This document shows positions 28,501 through 36,657 of a stretch of 64,000 nucleotides of DNA, piece after piece. Origin of the DNA: Hydrogenophaga sp. BPS33 (GTDB lineage: Bacteria; Pseudomonadota; Gammaproteobacteria; Burkholderiales; Burkholderiaceae_C); the NCBI RefSeq assembly GCF_009859475.1, contig NZ_CP044549.1, positions 4,588,001 through 4,652,000 of the forward strand, in the 5' to 3' direction. The notes beneath the pieces are model-generated. The model did no database searches. It saw only the letters and a program-made list of their open reading frames with translations, and had not been told where the DNA came from. Each line of letters begins with the position of its first letter. Position 1 is the first letter of the stretch. The position numbers were made by a program, and so were the translations under genes.

Positions 28501-29022
28501 CACGAGGCACAAATGCGACTGTTTAGTTTAGAGCAAGTGGTAAAGGTTGGAGTTGACTCCGCCCTAAAAGCTCAGCGTGCTTTCAACCCGGAGATCGAAA
28601 CTTCTGTTCATGGATCAATGTCACTGCGCGCCAGTGCACTTGTCTTCGTACATGATGTGTTCTTGGTTGCTTTGGATAATGTGCGCAGCTATTCCGGCCT
28701 AAAGCAACCAAAGGTCAAGATACTTGTTGAGATAGGACCTTCGGGCGATGAGCTGCGCATTGAGGTTCGCAGCCAGACCAAAGGAAACAACCGATCGGAA
28801 AACGAAAGAAGGATGGGAGACATTCGCCAAGCCATCGCAAGTCAAGCCATTGGGCAACGCACTAGGAAAGAGGGGTTGTCAGGATTTATTAAAATCGCTG
28901 CAGTGACAAGCCAATCGTCAAAGGGCCGAATCTCTTTCGGGTATGCGAGCGACGAGGAATTTGTTATGAGCGTAACTTACTCACTCGTGGTAATTGCTGA
29001 GGAAGGTGATGAAGATGTCTGA
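25513..29022 (+). CDS. dtcA: Detocs sensor histidine kinase DtcA
   Basis: 1169 residues. The long N-terminus (about 1-950) is all-helical with TPR-like repeats and no membrane segment, so it should sense a cytoplasmic cue. The C-terminus looks like a divergent histidine kinase: a helical DHp-like segment with a candidate phosphoacceptor His near 997 (context ARASHEAQ) and an ATPase-like domain with an N-box-like LVALDNVRS (Asn about 1056) and a G-box-like EGLSGFIKI. Size, position and neighbours match DtcA of Detocs, in which phage sensing drives phosphotransfer to DtcB and DtcC. Codon use is clearly more AT-rich than the chromosome. It overlaps dtcB by 8 bp. Confidence 0.85.
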   Translation: MKSLGKEDHATTTIQNKVRGLVSAYRSKKFIIDRRDDPLRDLRIGIRHQFLDARAVLSQTQFEPFIQWVDTQLTAQATDYFRTSSSYDDLAGVHDAPVVPLERELTWLTARLKALKDRVNTFLQLKELVELSTMARGYEDAIRCISQIEKFLGCSMWSVQMRIALEHQAGGLERQKKYVSEVRSVFRSGLLGFVAYHTSVRNEDKTTSGKFIDDICGRIERNPKYSDGVKTYLKCILAQEWPQSEDKLSEILRVAQSHSFADMYESLIGVSQVLIRNGVSGGTRTTLLRCLSELSRHVRDVRIGKALFILTEGDHEGTLHQRNTTLSDSLFLANTGRRVRKPFAPPHFADPWFWIYSGFQRAIIGASRNRVLRQPADLPLLLGRVLNQRNQEEDSLAHISKLNLNFSGLRVITGLSEFSQILRVLDVDQILSPHFVGLNSPTFGIEDVPLGAQSWSAYRQRIDAIEDTPTKQAWQIYLDGTAGEEGTPEEKPETSAVTLLRAIRLFNTKDFSRASDVLQRLTNDKRAIDAHSLVTTLQLRALSNYGARKKLIELVAYEGTKGHQSASILPINQLFERYQWEDFASCSDSVSASIALQLWLAERDNEEVLSWLRFATAKFLKISDCRLPSRLIDSAERPPSCQLIYFLKNVCTTSILDVSRVLKGTRQVLEERQAIFAALRELDPQSKEEYQDEISSIGNDLALQEGQSIVDQSRIHVDAIALKKWAVRELAEDFERYLDLLKVDLRQTKDFDEIVKELLDGNLPRDTFTPENEADALLYSMLRRIAEEFLLNPTFGFDFYLSKRVRHQSFIGLIRGPLEFSNLITTRESEGSKYRDNTYWMEKFVEIGTSGADQINELLLRFGARFDDILFNAKNNLFHVRSAEKPIGLLGVELTSQHIMVVRALVHPDEEVGDFVDTALAMIWASLEHSLIAVRKLIADDIQIKIAAYFDELKAGVRKIADTGESLVEFNAQVGQSSAEVQRALDDASRWFARASHEAQMRLFSLEQVVKVGVDSALKAQRAFNPEIETSVHGSMSLRASALVFVHDVFLVALDNVRSYSGLKQPKVKILVEIGPSGDELRIEVRSQTKGNNRSENERRMGDIRQAIASQAIGQRTRKEGLSGFIKIAAVTSQSSKGRISFGYASDEEFVMSVTYSLVVIAEEGDEDV

Positions 29023-29485
29023 TAACTTCACCATTCTTCTAGTCGAAGATGAAGCGCCCAAACGCGCTCACATTGAACGATTCGTCTTAGAGGTAGTGTC
29101 TACGGCTCGAGTATTCTTTGCGCGTTCAGTAAATGCTGCGATGGATGCTTTAGATGCCTCCTTACCGGACCTCATGCTTCTCGACATGTCTCTTCCAACT
29201 TTCGATATCGACAAGAATGAGGCTGGAGGCCGCCCCCAAGGCTTTGGAGGCAAGGAAGTCATGCGCTACATGAAGCTTTCGGGAATTTCCTGTCCTGTAA
29301 TTGTTATTACGGGATATGAGGCGTTCCCAAGGGAGGCAGGCAAGCCCGTGGACCTGGATCAGATCCGAAAGGAACTTGCGGCAGAGTTCCCTTCTATGCT
29401 CGTCGGCCTTCTGCACTACAACTCGACTTACGAAGAGTGGAAGAATGAGCTTAGAGAGAGCTTGAGCAAGCGGGGAATCCAATGA
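29015..29485 (+). CDS. dtcB: Detocs stand-alone receiver DtcB (phosphate buffer)
   Basis: 156 residues from ATG 29015, 8 bp after GAGGAAGG; an in-frame ATG at 29009 is less well spaced. It is a single CheY-like receiver: acidic pair in LLVEDE, phosphoacceptor Asp57 in LMLLDMSLP, threonine in VIVITGYE and lysine in AGKP, with no output domain. In Detocs, DtcB acts as a buffer that absorbs stray phosphoryl groups from DtcA and so prevents accidental activation of the effector. It overlaps dtcA by 8 bp and dtcC by 4 bp. Confidence 0.88.
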   Translation: MSDNFTILLVEDEAPKRAHIERFVLEVVSTARVFFARSVNAAMDALDASLPDLMLLDMSLPTFDIDKNEAGGRPQGFGGKEVMRYMKLSGISCPVIVITGYEAFPREAGKPVDLDQIRKELAAEFPSMLVGLLHYNSTYEEWKNELRESLSKRGIQ

Positions 29486-30729
29486 AAATTCTTATTGCGG
29501 ACGATCAAACAAGGCGATATGAAAGACTCATCGCCCAGCTTTTAAACGAGGGGTTCTCACGTTCAAACATTCATCTTGTGGCCAGTGCAAATGACGCTCG
29601 CGACAAGATGGAGAGCATTACATTTGACTTGCTTGTTTTAGATTTTATGCTACCGCTTTGGCCGGACCAAGAGCCGAACGTGCAGCATTCGATAGACCTG
29701 CTTTTTGAGCTGCAAAACGGTGATGCGCTAAAGCGACCACGAAAAATCCTAGGGATTACCGGAGACATATCGCTGATGCCCGATGCAAAAGCGAACTTCG
29801 AACGAATGACTTGGAACGTGCTTGAGTTCTCAGAGCGGGATGATGCATGGTCAAACTCCATACTTGCCAGTGCAAAGTATCTCGGAGTGACAGGTCAACG
29901 CACCGCTGTTGAGGGCGCTGATGTGGTCGTAGTATGCGCACTGCGAAGCCCCGAGCTAGATCAAATTCTGAAGCTCCCTTGGAAATGGGGTCCCTCTGAG
30001 CCGATTGATGACCATACCTTTGTTCATCGTGGGACTTTTTCTTCCGGAACGAGGACTTACTCTGTCGCGGCGGCATTTGCACCGAGGATGGGAATGGTTG
30101 CCACAGCGCTGCTGTCTGCGCGTCTGATTGCAGCACTGAGGCCTAAGCTGGTAGCGATGTGTGGGATCTGCGCTGGCGTACGCGACAAGACGAACTTTGG
30201 TGACGTGCTGATTGCTGACCCTGCGTGGGACTTTCAAAGTGGCAAGCAACAGCAGCAAGGCGATTCCGCTTCGTTAGCGTTTGCACCTCATCAGATTCCA
30301 TGCACACCTCTGGTTCGATCTCATCTTGAGCAACTTCGAGATGACAACGCTGCACTTTATGAAATCCACACTCACTTTGAAGGCACCTCGCCAGGCAACG
30401 TCCCGCGGATCGTGGTTGGGCCCGTAGCATCCGGTTCAGCGGTGATAGCGAACGGAAACATCGTTGAGGAAATCAAAAAGCAGCACAGAAATCTTGTGGG
30501 TGTAGAGATGGAGGGATATGGGCTGTACGCTGCAGCACAAGACGCAGCAACCCCACAGCCTAGTTTCGTGTCTCTAAAGTCAGTCTGCGACTTTGGAGAC
30601 GCCCACAAGGGCGACGACTACCAGCGGTATGCAGCTTATACGAGTGCACGAGTGTTTCAGCTCCTCATGGAGCGCTTCGGCACTCGACTACTTTCAAGTG
30701 AGCAGCCGCAAAGCAAGCGTGGCAGGTGA
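29482..30729 (+). CDS. dtcC: Detocs effector DtcC: receiver fused to purine nucleoside phosphorylase-type nucleosidase
   Basis: 415 residues. Residues 1-135 are a receiver domain (ADD at 6-8, phosphoacceptor Asp54 in LVLDFMLP). Residues about 145-400 are a PNP_UDP_1/MTAN-type nucleosidase: MCGICAGVRD near 226-235, purine/ribose-binding VEMEG at 341-345, and catalytic-type Asp370 in SVCDFGD. In Detocs the phosphorylated DtcC cleaves ATP to adenine and ribose-5'-triphosphate, emptying the energy pool and stopping phage growth. Both the phosphoacceptor and the active site look intact, so the system should work. It is the third gene of the coupled dtcABC operon. Confidence 0.9.
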   Translation: MKILIADDQTRRYERLIAQLLNEGFSRSNIHLVASANDARDKMESITFDLLVLDFMLPLWPDQEPNVQHSIDLLFELQNGDALKRPRKILGITGDISLMPDAKANFERMTWNVLEFSERDDAWSNSILASAKYLGVTGQRTAVEGADVVVVCALRSPELDQILKLPWKWGPSEPIDDHTFVHRGTFSSGTRTYSVAAAFAPRMGMVATALLSARLIAALRPKLVAMCGICAGVRDKTNFGDVLIADPAWDFQSGKQQQQGDSASLAFAPHQIPCTPLVRSHLEQLRDDNAALYEIHTHFEGTSPGNVPRIVVGPVASGSAVIANGNIVEEIKKQHRNLVGVEMEGYGLYAAAQDAATPQPSFVSLKSVCDFGDAHKGDDYQRYAAYTSARVFQLLMERFGTRLLSSEQPQSKRGR

Positions 30730-30775
30730 CAGGTGTACTGCGCACGTATCAGTCAATGGCATGTAGGACAAGTCG

Positions 30776-31237
30776 ATGTCCATCCTTATTCCCTCGTTCA
30801 ATTCTCCGGGTTCCGACTTTGAAAAGCTCGTAAGTCAATGCCCCAATAAGATAGCTCGCGGCTCCACACGCGACGTGTTCGAGATCCCGGACCATCCCGA
30901 CAAGGTGCTCAAGTCGGCGAATGTGCCTACCAACTACGCAAACTGGGCGGAGATGGTTGTCTACCACTCGGCGGACGAGAACCAGCGCTTCTTCGCCAAG
31001 GTTCACAGCATCAGTTGGTCCGGCAAGTTCTTGGTCATGGAACGTCTCTCGAGGGTCACCTTTGCCGAGGTCTCGCCCGTGCTTCACACCTTTCCAAGAT
31101 TTATCAACGACCGCAAGCCTGTCAACTTTGGAAAGGACTCGGAAGGCAATATCAAGATGCTTGACTATGCGCTCGTGAATCTTGGCCCGCCGCCCGAGAC
31201 TTTTGCTCCATCTATTCTTTCACCCTTGGGGGGCTAG
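30776..31237 (+). CDS. Small kinase-like protein downstream of Detocs
   Basis: 153 residues; ATG 30776 is preceded by AGGA at about 30763-30766. The sequence resembles a minimal protein-kinase-like fold: GSTRDVFEI (glycine-loop position), DKVLKSA (candidate ATP lysine), FLVMERL (hinge), then INDRKPVNFG and IKMLDYAL, which look like catalytic and metal-binding loops. The C-lobe helices are missing. It starts 47 bp after dtcC on the same strand and could be an accessory or an unrelated cargo gene. Function unknown. Confidence 0.65.
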   Translation: MSILIPSFNSPGSDFEKLVSQCPNKIARGSTRDVFEIPDHPDKVLKSANVPTNYANWAEMVVYHSADENQRFFAKVHSISWSGKFLVMERLSRVTFAEVSPVLHTFPRFINDRKPVNFGKDSEGNIKMLDYALVNLGPPPETFAPSILSPLGG

Positions 31238-31577
31238 CTTCTCACGCGTCCAACCAATCCTTTCTCGACGGCCGATGTTCACAGAAGTTGGTCAGCCGTT
31301 CTACTAGGGACGCTAGCTACACCACTCTTTTTATTGAGATCAACTTGAAAGATGTCGGGCTCGAATAGCTTTCTATTGAAGCGACACATCTGCGTCCGCG
31401 TACTCTCCGGGTACCGCGCAGTCACCTCAGTCTTTATTCGAAGGTGCTGATTCCACGAGCCAAGTGGCAATCACCAGCTGCTGTGACGTTGGACGGATCC
31501 CTACGCCATACGACGGTCCGACAGGGTTCAAGCTCTTCGAACACGTCGCGCTACTTGAGGAATTGCTCGAGCCTTGT
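31238..31577. other. Gene-free spacer before IS debris
   Basis: About 340 bp with no credible open frame or RNA. It joins the kinase-like gene to a truncated IS3 fragment and is probably rearrangement debris. Confidence 0.4.
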
Positions 31578-31779
31578 CTTGGCCCGCTGCACGGTCGAGC
31601 GCTTGATGCGCCAGCTCGGGCTGCACGGTGTGATGCGAGGCAAGGTCGTGCGCACCACCATCAGCGATGCCAAGGCGCCGTGCCCACTGGACCGTGTGAA
31701 CCTGCAGTTCCGGGCCGAGCGACCCAATCAGCTGTGGGTCAGCGACTTCACCTACGTCTCGACCTGGCAGGGCTGGCTC
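31578..31779 (+). pseudogene. Internal fragment of an IS3 OrfB, near-identical to the IS at 35310-36630
   Basis: The frame encodes ARCTVERLMRQLGLHGVMRG and on to VSDFTYVSTWQGWL, differing at only a few residues from the OrfB of the complete element at 35349-36200 (opposite strand). Both ends are cut abruptly. It is a leftover of an earlier copy of the same IS. Confidence 0.75.
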
Positions 31780-31816
31780 TTCGATTTCGTCGTCCTTGAT
31801 GAGACAGGCTTCCAGC

Positions 31817-32209
31817 TCATTCCGAACCCGCGAGAAGACATGCTTGATTTGGCTGGGGAGCACTGGGTAGTCTGGAGACACTTGGAGAACAAACAGAGCT
31901 GAGGCAGCCTCTACGGACTAGCCCCGCCCAAGGTACGCCACCATCAAAAAGCTGAAGGCCGCAATTGCGGCCTTCAGCTTTACAGCGTCGAAAGACGCAC
32001 GCCACCCACTTAAAGCGCTGCTCCTGCGAGAACTTGGGCTTCCGGCCCGCGTAGCCCGCTGGCAAGTCGAGCTTCTGCTGGTATTCGTTGTACCAGCCCT
32101 TCAATGAATTCTTTGTTGGATAACACAGCTGGCGGACGGTGGGTCTGACGCGTTTGCCCAGCTTGATGTAGAGCGCAACGGCTCGAAGCCGATCTTCGTA
32201 GGAATACAT
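31817..32209 (-). pseudogene. IS3-family OrfA-like remnant
   Basis: The first roughly 65 residues (MYSYEDRLRAVALYIKLGKR, then YPTKNSLKGWYNEYQQ and RKPKFSQEQR) match the N-terminus of IS3-family OrfA proteins of the long type. The rest is unrelated, so the gene is truncated. Its outer terminal repeat may be the GGTCAGTTTTCAGTG near 32252-32266. The gap 32267-32520 contains no other gene. Confidence 0.65.
31949..31982. repeat. Perfect 34-bp palindrome
   Basis: Each 17-base arm, with no loop, reads AAAGCTGAAGGCCGCAA and its complement, centred between 31965 and 31966. It could fold as a strong hairpin on either strand and act as a bidirectional terminator or IS-related structure. It lies inside the transposase debris. 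Confidence 0.75.
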
Positions 32210-32520
32210 GAACTACCTCCTGATAGTCCAAGTTTTCGTCCGCACCCCCACTGGGTCAGTTTTCAGTGAAAGACGACGAGCGCACGCACAGCAGACGATC
32301 AAGCCATTGCCCCCCACTTCGCCCAGAATTCAGGAAACTCAAAGTAGGCGCAAGCTCAGTTGCTTGAAATCCATCGGGCACGGCAGTCTGGCTTAGGACA
32401 TTTGCGGCTCCTTGTCCAGAAAGATCGTATGTCCAGCGAACGGGTCAACTACACTTCGTGGCAAACGAACACCCTTGGTAATTCGGCCCAGGGTCTCCGC
32501 TATCGCAGCAAGGTCCTCGA

Positions 32521-33297
32521 ATGGCAACTGCAAGAAAAGACTACGGCGATAACGAGCACAGCATCCTGTATGGCGAGACAAACGGATGTTGTCCTCTTTG
32601 CTCAAAGCCGATCCTGTTTCGCAAGCCAAACTCAGGCAGGCTTAGCAAGGGCTATGAAGTGGCTCACATCTATCCGCTTAATCCGACCACTGCTCAAATC
32701 AAAGCTCTAGTCGACAGGCCCCCTCCTGCGAACATCAACGGCTTGCAAAACGTCATCGCCTTGTGCCCCAACTGTCATACAACATACGACACGGACTTCC
32801 AGCTTGACGAGATGGACAAGCTCAGAGGAATCAAAGACCGCTTTCTAGCTGATGCGCGGGCCAACGCTACGATCTCCGACTACACAATTCAGCAAGAGGT
32901 CTATGCCATCCTGGATAGCATCTCTTCCTTGACCAGCAGTGAGCTTGATATCCCCCCGGCTAACTTTGACGCCACGACAGTTGACAAAAAACTCCATACG
33001 GGCATGAGCCCTTTGCAAAGACTCGAGATCAAAACCTACGCAGTCACCTTCTATGTTCGCATTCGGGACCAGATCCGGATGCTGGAGCAGAACGACCAAG
33101 CCGCCATTCGCTTGCTGCAGAACCAGATCAACACCTACTACCTAGCGATGCAGCAGCAGAACCCTGACAACAAGGACGCCGTCTTCAACTTCGTAGCGCA
33201 GTGGATCAGCACTCGGACTAGACGGCCTTTGTTGGCAGCGAAGGTACTGACATCGTTCTTCGTCCAGAACTGCGAGGTCTTCGATGCTAGTTCCTAG
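32521..33297 (+). CDS. HNH endonuclease, effector of an ABC-three-component system
   Basis: 258 residues. HNH/zinc finger in the first 90 residues: CPLC at 24-27, VAHIYP with catalytic-type His49, N-G-L-x-N-V at 73-78, and CPNCH at 82-86. The C-terminal 160 residues are helical with no known domain. It is followed with overlaps by a small middle component and a DUF2326 ATPase, the order expected for ABC-3C conflict systems in which the effector is often a nuclease. Its stop overlaps the next start by 14 bp. Confidence 0.85.
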   Translation: MATARKDYGDNEHSILYGETNGCCPLCSKPILFRKPNSGRLSKGYEVAHIYPLNPTTAQIKALVDRPPPANINGLQNVIALCPNCHTTYDTDFQLDEMDKLRGIKDRFLADARANATISDYTIQQEVYAILDSISSLTSSELDIPPANFDATTVDKKLHTGMSPLQRLEIKTYAVTFYVRIRDQIRMLEQNDQAAIRLLQNQINTYYLAMQQQNPDNKDAVFNFVAQWISTRTRRPLLAAKVLTSFFVQNCEVFDASS

Positions 33298-33505
33298 TAA
33301 GTTCACTCGCCTTGAGGAGTCGACGTTGTTCAAAATGAGAAAGGTCTTGGCCGAAAGATCAGATGGTGAGACGGTGCACGACGTTTACCGACGCACGCAG
33401 GGCGTCTTCCGGGACGCGACTGAGTTTCTGCATGCGCTGGACGTGCTGTACGTGCTCGGTGTATTGACCATTGAAGAAGAGACGGGTTCGATTAGCTATG
33501 CTTAA
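33284..33505 (+). CDS. ABC-3C middle component (small linker protein)
   Basis: 73 residues, overlapping the HNH gene by 14 bp and the ATPase by 8 bp. Winged-helix-like small protein (VHDVYRRTQGVFRDATEFL, then LDVLYVLGVLTI), typical of the middle components that connect effector and ATPase in ABC-three-component systems. Assignment rests on size, position and this pattern. Confidence 0.7.
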   Translation: MLVPSKFTRLEESTLFKMRKVLAERSDGETVHDVYRRTQGVFRDATEFLHALDVLYVLGVLTIEEETGSISYA

Positions 33506-35120
33506 GGAAATCCGCTGCGCTCGCTTCAGCCATTCTCCAATCATTTTCCACCCTGGCCTCAATGTCATCCTGGGTGACGATGATGCCAAGAACTCCATCG
33601 GCAAATCGACGGTCTTGATGGTTATAGACTTTGTGCTTGGCGGCTCGACTTTTACGGAAAAAGACGATGCGGGCGCAATCCGCGAGCTGGGTCCGCATCG
33701 CTATGACTACTCTTTCCAGTTCGGCTCTGAGCGCATGTACTTCTCGCGCGCCACCGACAGTCCTGACTTGGTTCAAGAATGCAATGAAGCCTATGAGGCG
33801 CAACGCGAACTTGGGCTCGACGACTACAACAGATTGTTGAAACGCATGTATGGACTGGACGGGTTGGACGGTACGTTCCGAAGTACCGTCGGCCCGTTTG
33901 CACGGATCTGGAAGAAAGGCGGGCTAAATCCAAGCCACCCATTTATCGCGGCGGACAAGGAAACAGTTGCAGTCGCTATCAGCCGCTTGGTTGATCTCTT
34001 CGGCCGCAGCTCAGACGTCGCACATGAGCGCAAGACTTTAGACGGCCTTAAAGGCCGCAAGAAGTTGATCAATGAGTCGATGGCTGCCAGCATAATTCCA
34101 AAGATCACCAAGAAGCAGTACGAAGAGAATGTGCGGTCCATCGAGACCAATCGAGCTCAAATTGAGCAACTCAAGGACGGCTTCGCTGGCGCCCTCAACG
34201 TCTATGAGTCCCTGTTTGATGAAAATCTGCAAACGAAGCAGCGGCGCAAGGTGGAGCTCGGAGGTCATCGCGTCGAGCTGCAAAACAAGATTCATCGCTT
34301 GGAGCGGGAGATATCAGGAATCACGCCGCGTCTCGCAGCCAACATAGCCCTCATAGCAGACTTCTTTCCGACCGTCGACGTACAGCGTCTGGAACAGGTG
34401 GAAGTTTTTCACCAGAAGATTGGGGGCATCGTCAAAAGGGAACTGAAGGACGAGCTGATCGGCACAGTCGAACAGGAACGCGTGGTCGCGGCGGAGGTTG
34501 CCCAACTTGAGACGGAAATCCAAGCCTCTTTAAGGTCGAAAGGGATGCCCGACGACGTCTTCAATCAAGTGTTCGAGCTAAAAGGTGCTGTCGACAAGGC
34601 AAGCAACGAAAACGCGCATTTTGAAAGCAAGGTCAACATCGACGTGACCATAAAAAGCGCCAATGAACGCCTTGAGAACATTTATTCAGGAATCTTCTTG
34701 ACTATCGAGAGCCAAGTAAACAGCAAGCTTCGCTCCTTCAACAAGGTGGTCTACGGTGCCTTGCGAGTTCCTTCGGAACTGCGCATAAAAAGTGCTACTT
34801 CATATCTTTTTACTTCGCCAGATGACACTGGAACTGGTAAGTCCTACGCGGGCTTGGTTGGCTTTGATCTGGCAATGCTTTCATTGACCAAGCTTCCTTT
34901 GGTGCTCCACGACTCAGTTATCTACAAGAACATTGAGGTGCCGGCGACATCTCGGATTCTTCGCATCATGGCTGCGATGCGGTCGAAGCAGGTATTCCTG
35001 TCGTTCGACGAAGCAAAGAAGTTTGGACCTGACATTGAGCAACTCCTAAATCGTTTCACCGTGCTCAAACTGGCTCACGATGACCTCCTCTACGACAAAG
35101 ATTGGCGTACCCGGAAGTAG
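33498..35120 (+). CDS. DUF2326 SMC/ABC-like ATPase of an ABC-three-component system
   Basis: 540 residues from ATG 33498; an in-frame start at 33471 would lie deeper in the previous gene. N-terminal ATPase half: LKEIRCARFSHSP, then GLNVILGDDDAKNSIGKST as an SMC-type Walker A near 22-40. A long coiled coil (about 170-400) follows. The C-terminal half has a TGTGKSYAGLVGFD stretch and LPLVLHDSVIYKNI as the Walker B region (about 468-483). DUF2326 proteins are the ATPase of ABC-3C systems and probably sense foreign DNA and release the HNH effector. Codon use is more AT-rich than the chromosome. Confidence 0.85.
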   Translation: MLKEIRCARFSHSPIIFHPGLNVILGDDDAKNSIGKSTVLMVIDFVLGGSTFTEKDDAGAIRELGPHRYDYSFQFGSERMYFSRATDSPDLVQECNEAYEAQRELGLDDYNRLLKRMYGLDGLDGTFRSTVGPFARIWKKGGLNPSHPFIAADKETVAVAISRLVDLFGRSSDVAHERKTLDGLKGRKKLINESMAASIIPKITKKQYEENVRSIETNRAQIEQLKDGFAGALNVYESLFDENLQTKQRRKVELGGHRVELQNKIHRLEREISGITPRLAANIALIADFFPTVDVQRLEQVEVFHQKIGGIVKRELKDELIGTVEQERVVAAEVAQLETEIQASLRSKGMPDDVFNQVFELKGAVDKASNENAHFESKVNIDVTIKSANERLENIYSGIFLTIESQVNSKLRSFNKVVYGALRVPSELRIKSATSYLFTSPDDTGTGKSYAGLVGFDLAMLSLTKLPLVLHDSVIYKNIEVPATSRILRIMAAMRSKQVFLSFDEAKKFGPDIEQLLNRFTVLKLAHDDLLYDKDWRTRK

Positions 35121-35348
35121 CGACAAGCCACGACCTTCACATACGTGCTGAACGTCGTTGGCACACCTCTGAGGCAGTGCTAACCGCCTTTGCAGCTTCA
35201 GGGGCTGCGATCCTTCGCAACCGAATGCGACCCTGCAAGGGCTCCTTGAACCTTGGGGCGGACCTTTGCCCAATGCGACTACTCATGCGCCGAACGACTG
35301 CTCACGGATTGAATCGCCCCGGGATTCGCGGAGGCTGTTTGGTTTAAG

Positions 35349-36200
35349 TCAGGCCACCACCTCGGTGTTCTGACTGGCGAGTTGCCGGTAGTAGTTTGCC
35401 TCAGCCTCTGCTGGCGGTATGTACCCGATGGGTTCGAGCAGGCGATGGTGGTTGAACCAGGACACCCATTCAAGGGTCGCCAGCTCCACCGCCTCCTTGG
35501 TCTTCCATGGCGCTCGACGGTGAATCAACTCGGCCTTGTAGAGCCCGTTGATGGTCTCTGCCAAGGCGTTGTCGTAGCTGTCGCCCTTGCTGCCCACAGA
35601 CGGCTCGATGCCGGCCTCAGCCAGCCGTTCGGAGTATCGGATGCTGACGTATTGAGAGCCCCTGTCGCTGTGGCATATCAGGCTTCCATCGCGCTCTGGC
35701 TGCCGGGCGTACAGGGCCTGCTCCAGCGCATCGAGCACGAAGTCCGTACGCATTGAACTGCTCACCCGCCAACCCACGATGCGTCGGGCAAACACGTCGA
35801 TGACAAAGGCCACATAGAGCCAGCCCTGCCAGGTCGAGACATAGGTGAAGTCGCTGACCCAAAGCTGGTTGGGCCGCTCGGCCCGGAACTGCCGGTTCAC
35901 GCGGTCCAGCGGGCAAGGTGCCTTGGCATCACTGATGGTGGTGCGCACGACCTTGCCACGCATCACACCGCGCAGCCCGAGCTTGCGCATCAAGCGCTCG
36001 ACCGTGCAGCGAGCCACAGACACGCCTTCGCGGGCCAGTTGCCGCCACACCTTGTCGGCACCATAGACCTGCATGTTGGCCTGCCAGACACGTTCAATCT
36101 GTGGCATTAGCATCTCGTCGCGCTGCGCCCGGGCGCAGCGCTTGTGGGGCTCTCGCTGTTGCGCAGCGTGCCTTCGATATGCCGATGGGGCGACCTGCAA
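35349..36200 (-). CDS. IS3-family transposase OrfB
   Basis: 283 residues from the first ATG; the frame continues upstream ([16 protein letters not shown]) into orfA, so the natural product is an OrfAB -1 frameshift fusion. rve core with DDE residues: VSDFTY, ICHSDRGSQY, and ETINGLYK with the glutamate. It ends WFNHHRLLEPIGYIPP. Probably active. Confidence 0.88.
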   Translation of the reverse strand: MQVAPSAYRRHAAQQREPHKRCARAQRDEMLMPQIERVWQANMQVYGADKVWRQLAREGVSVARCTVERLMRKLGLRGVMRGKVVRTTISDAKAPCPLDRVNRQFRAERPNQLWVSDFTYVSTWQGWLYVAFVIDVFARRIVGWRVSSSMRTDFVLDALEQALYARQPERDGSLICHSDRGSQYVSIRYSERLAEAGIEPSVGSKGDSYDNALAETINGLYKAELIHRRAPWKTKEAVELATLEWVSWFNHHRLLEPIGYIPPAEAEANYYRQLASQNTEVVA

Positions 36201-36256
36201 GACCTTGCAGAGCGGCTCGACCCCGAAGGCATCGCGATGCTTGTCGATGAAGTCCT

Positions 36257-36580
36257 TCAGGACTTGAGCCGGCGGTCGAGCTCCGCTTGGGCGAAAAACG
36301 CGCTGGCCAGCTTCAATATCTCATTGGCCCGGCGCAGCTCCTTGACCTCGCGCTCCAGCTCCTTCATCCGCTGAGCCTCGCTGGTCGTGACGCCCTCACG
36401 CACACCGGCATCGACCTCGGCGCGCTTGACCCATTCGTTCAAGGTCTGCGGCACGCAGCCAATCTTGGGCGCAATGGACTCAATGGCCGCCCACAGCGAC
36501 GGGTACTCTCTACGGTGCTCTTGCACCATCCTCACTGCCCGCTCACGCACCTCGGGCGAAAACTTGTTCGACTTGCTCAT
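36257..36580 (-). CDS. IS3-family transposase OrfA
   Basis: 107 residues, starting [18 protein letters not shown] with the HTH ([17 protein letters not shown]) and ending [16 protein letters not shown], the standard OrfA pattern. OrfB continues in the -1 frame from the region of AFFAQAEL. Confidence 0.88.
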   Translation of the reverse strand: MSKSNKFSPEVRERAVRMVQEHRREYPSLWAAIESIAPKIGCVPQTLNEWVKRAEVDAGVREGVTTSEAQRMKELEREVKELRRANEILKLASAFFAQAELDRRLKS

Positions 36581-36657
36581 GGCTCAATCCTCTCAGAGTG
36601 TTGAGCCTCCTCAAAACCCGGGGCGATTCAGATAGCTTGACGACGAGGTAGTTCGAA

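Larger units (their letters stand above)
35310..36630 (-). mobile_element. Complete IS3-family element
   Basis: 1321 bp. Terminal repeats start TGAATCGCCCCGGG at 35310 and, reversed, at 36630, with a shared GGAGGCT block inside. A 3-bp target duplication GAT lies at 35307-35309 and 36631-36633, typical of IS3. It landed between the first and second CGAACGACT repeats of the island end. A fragment of the same IS is at 31578-31779. Confidence 0.9.
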
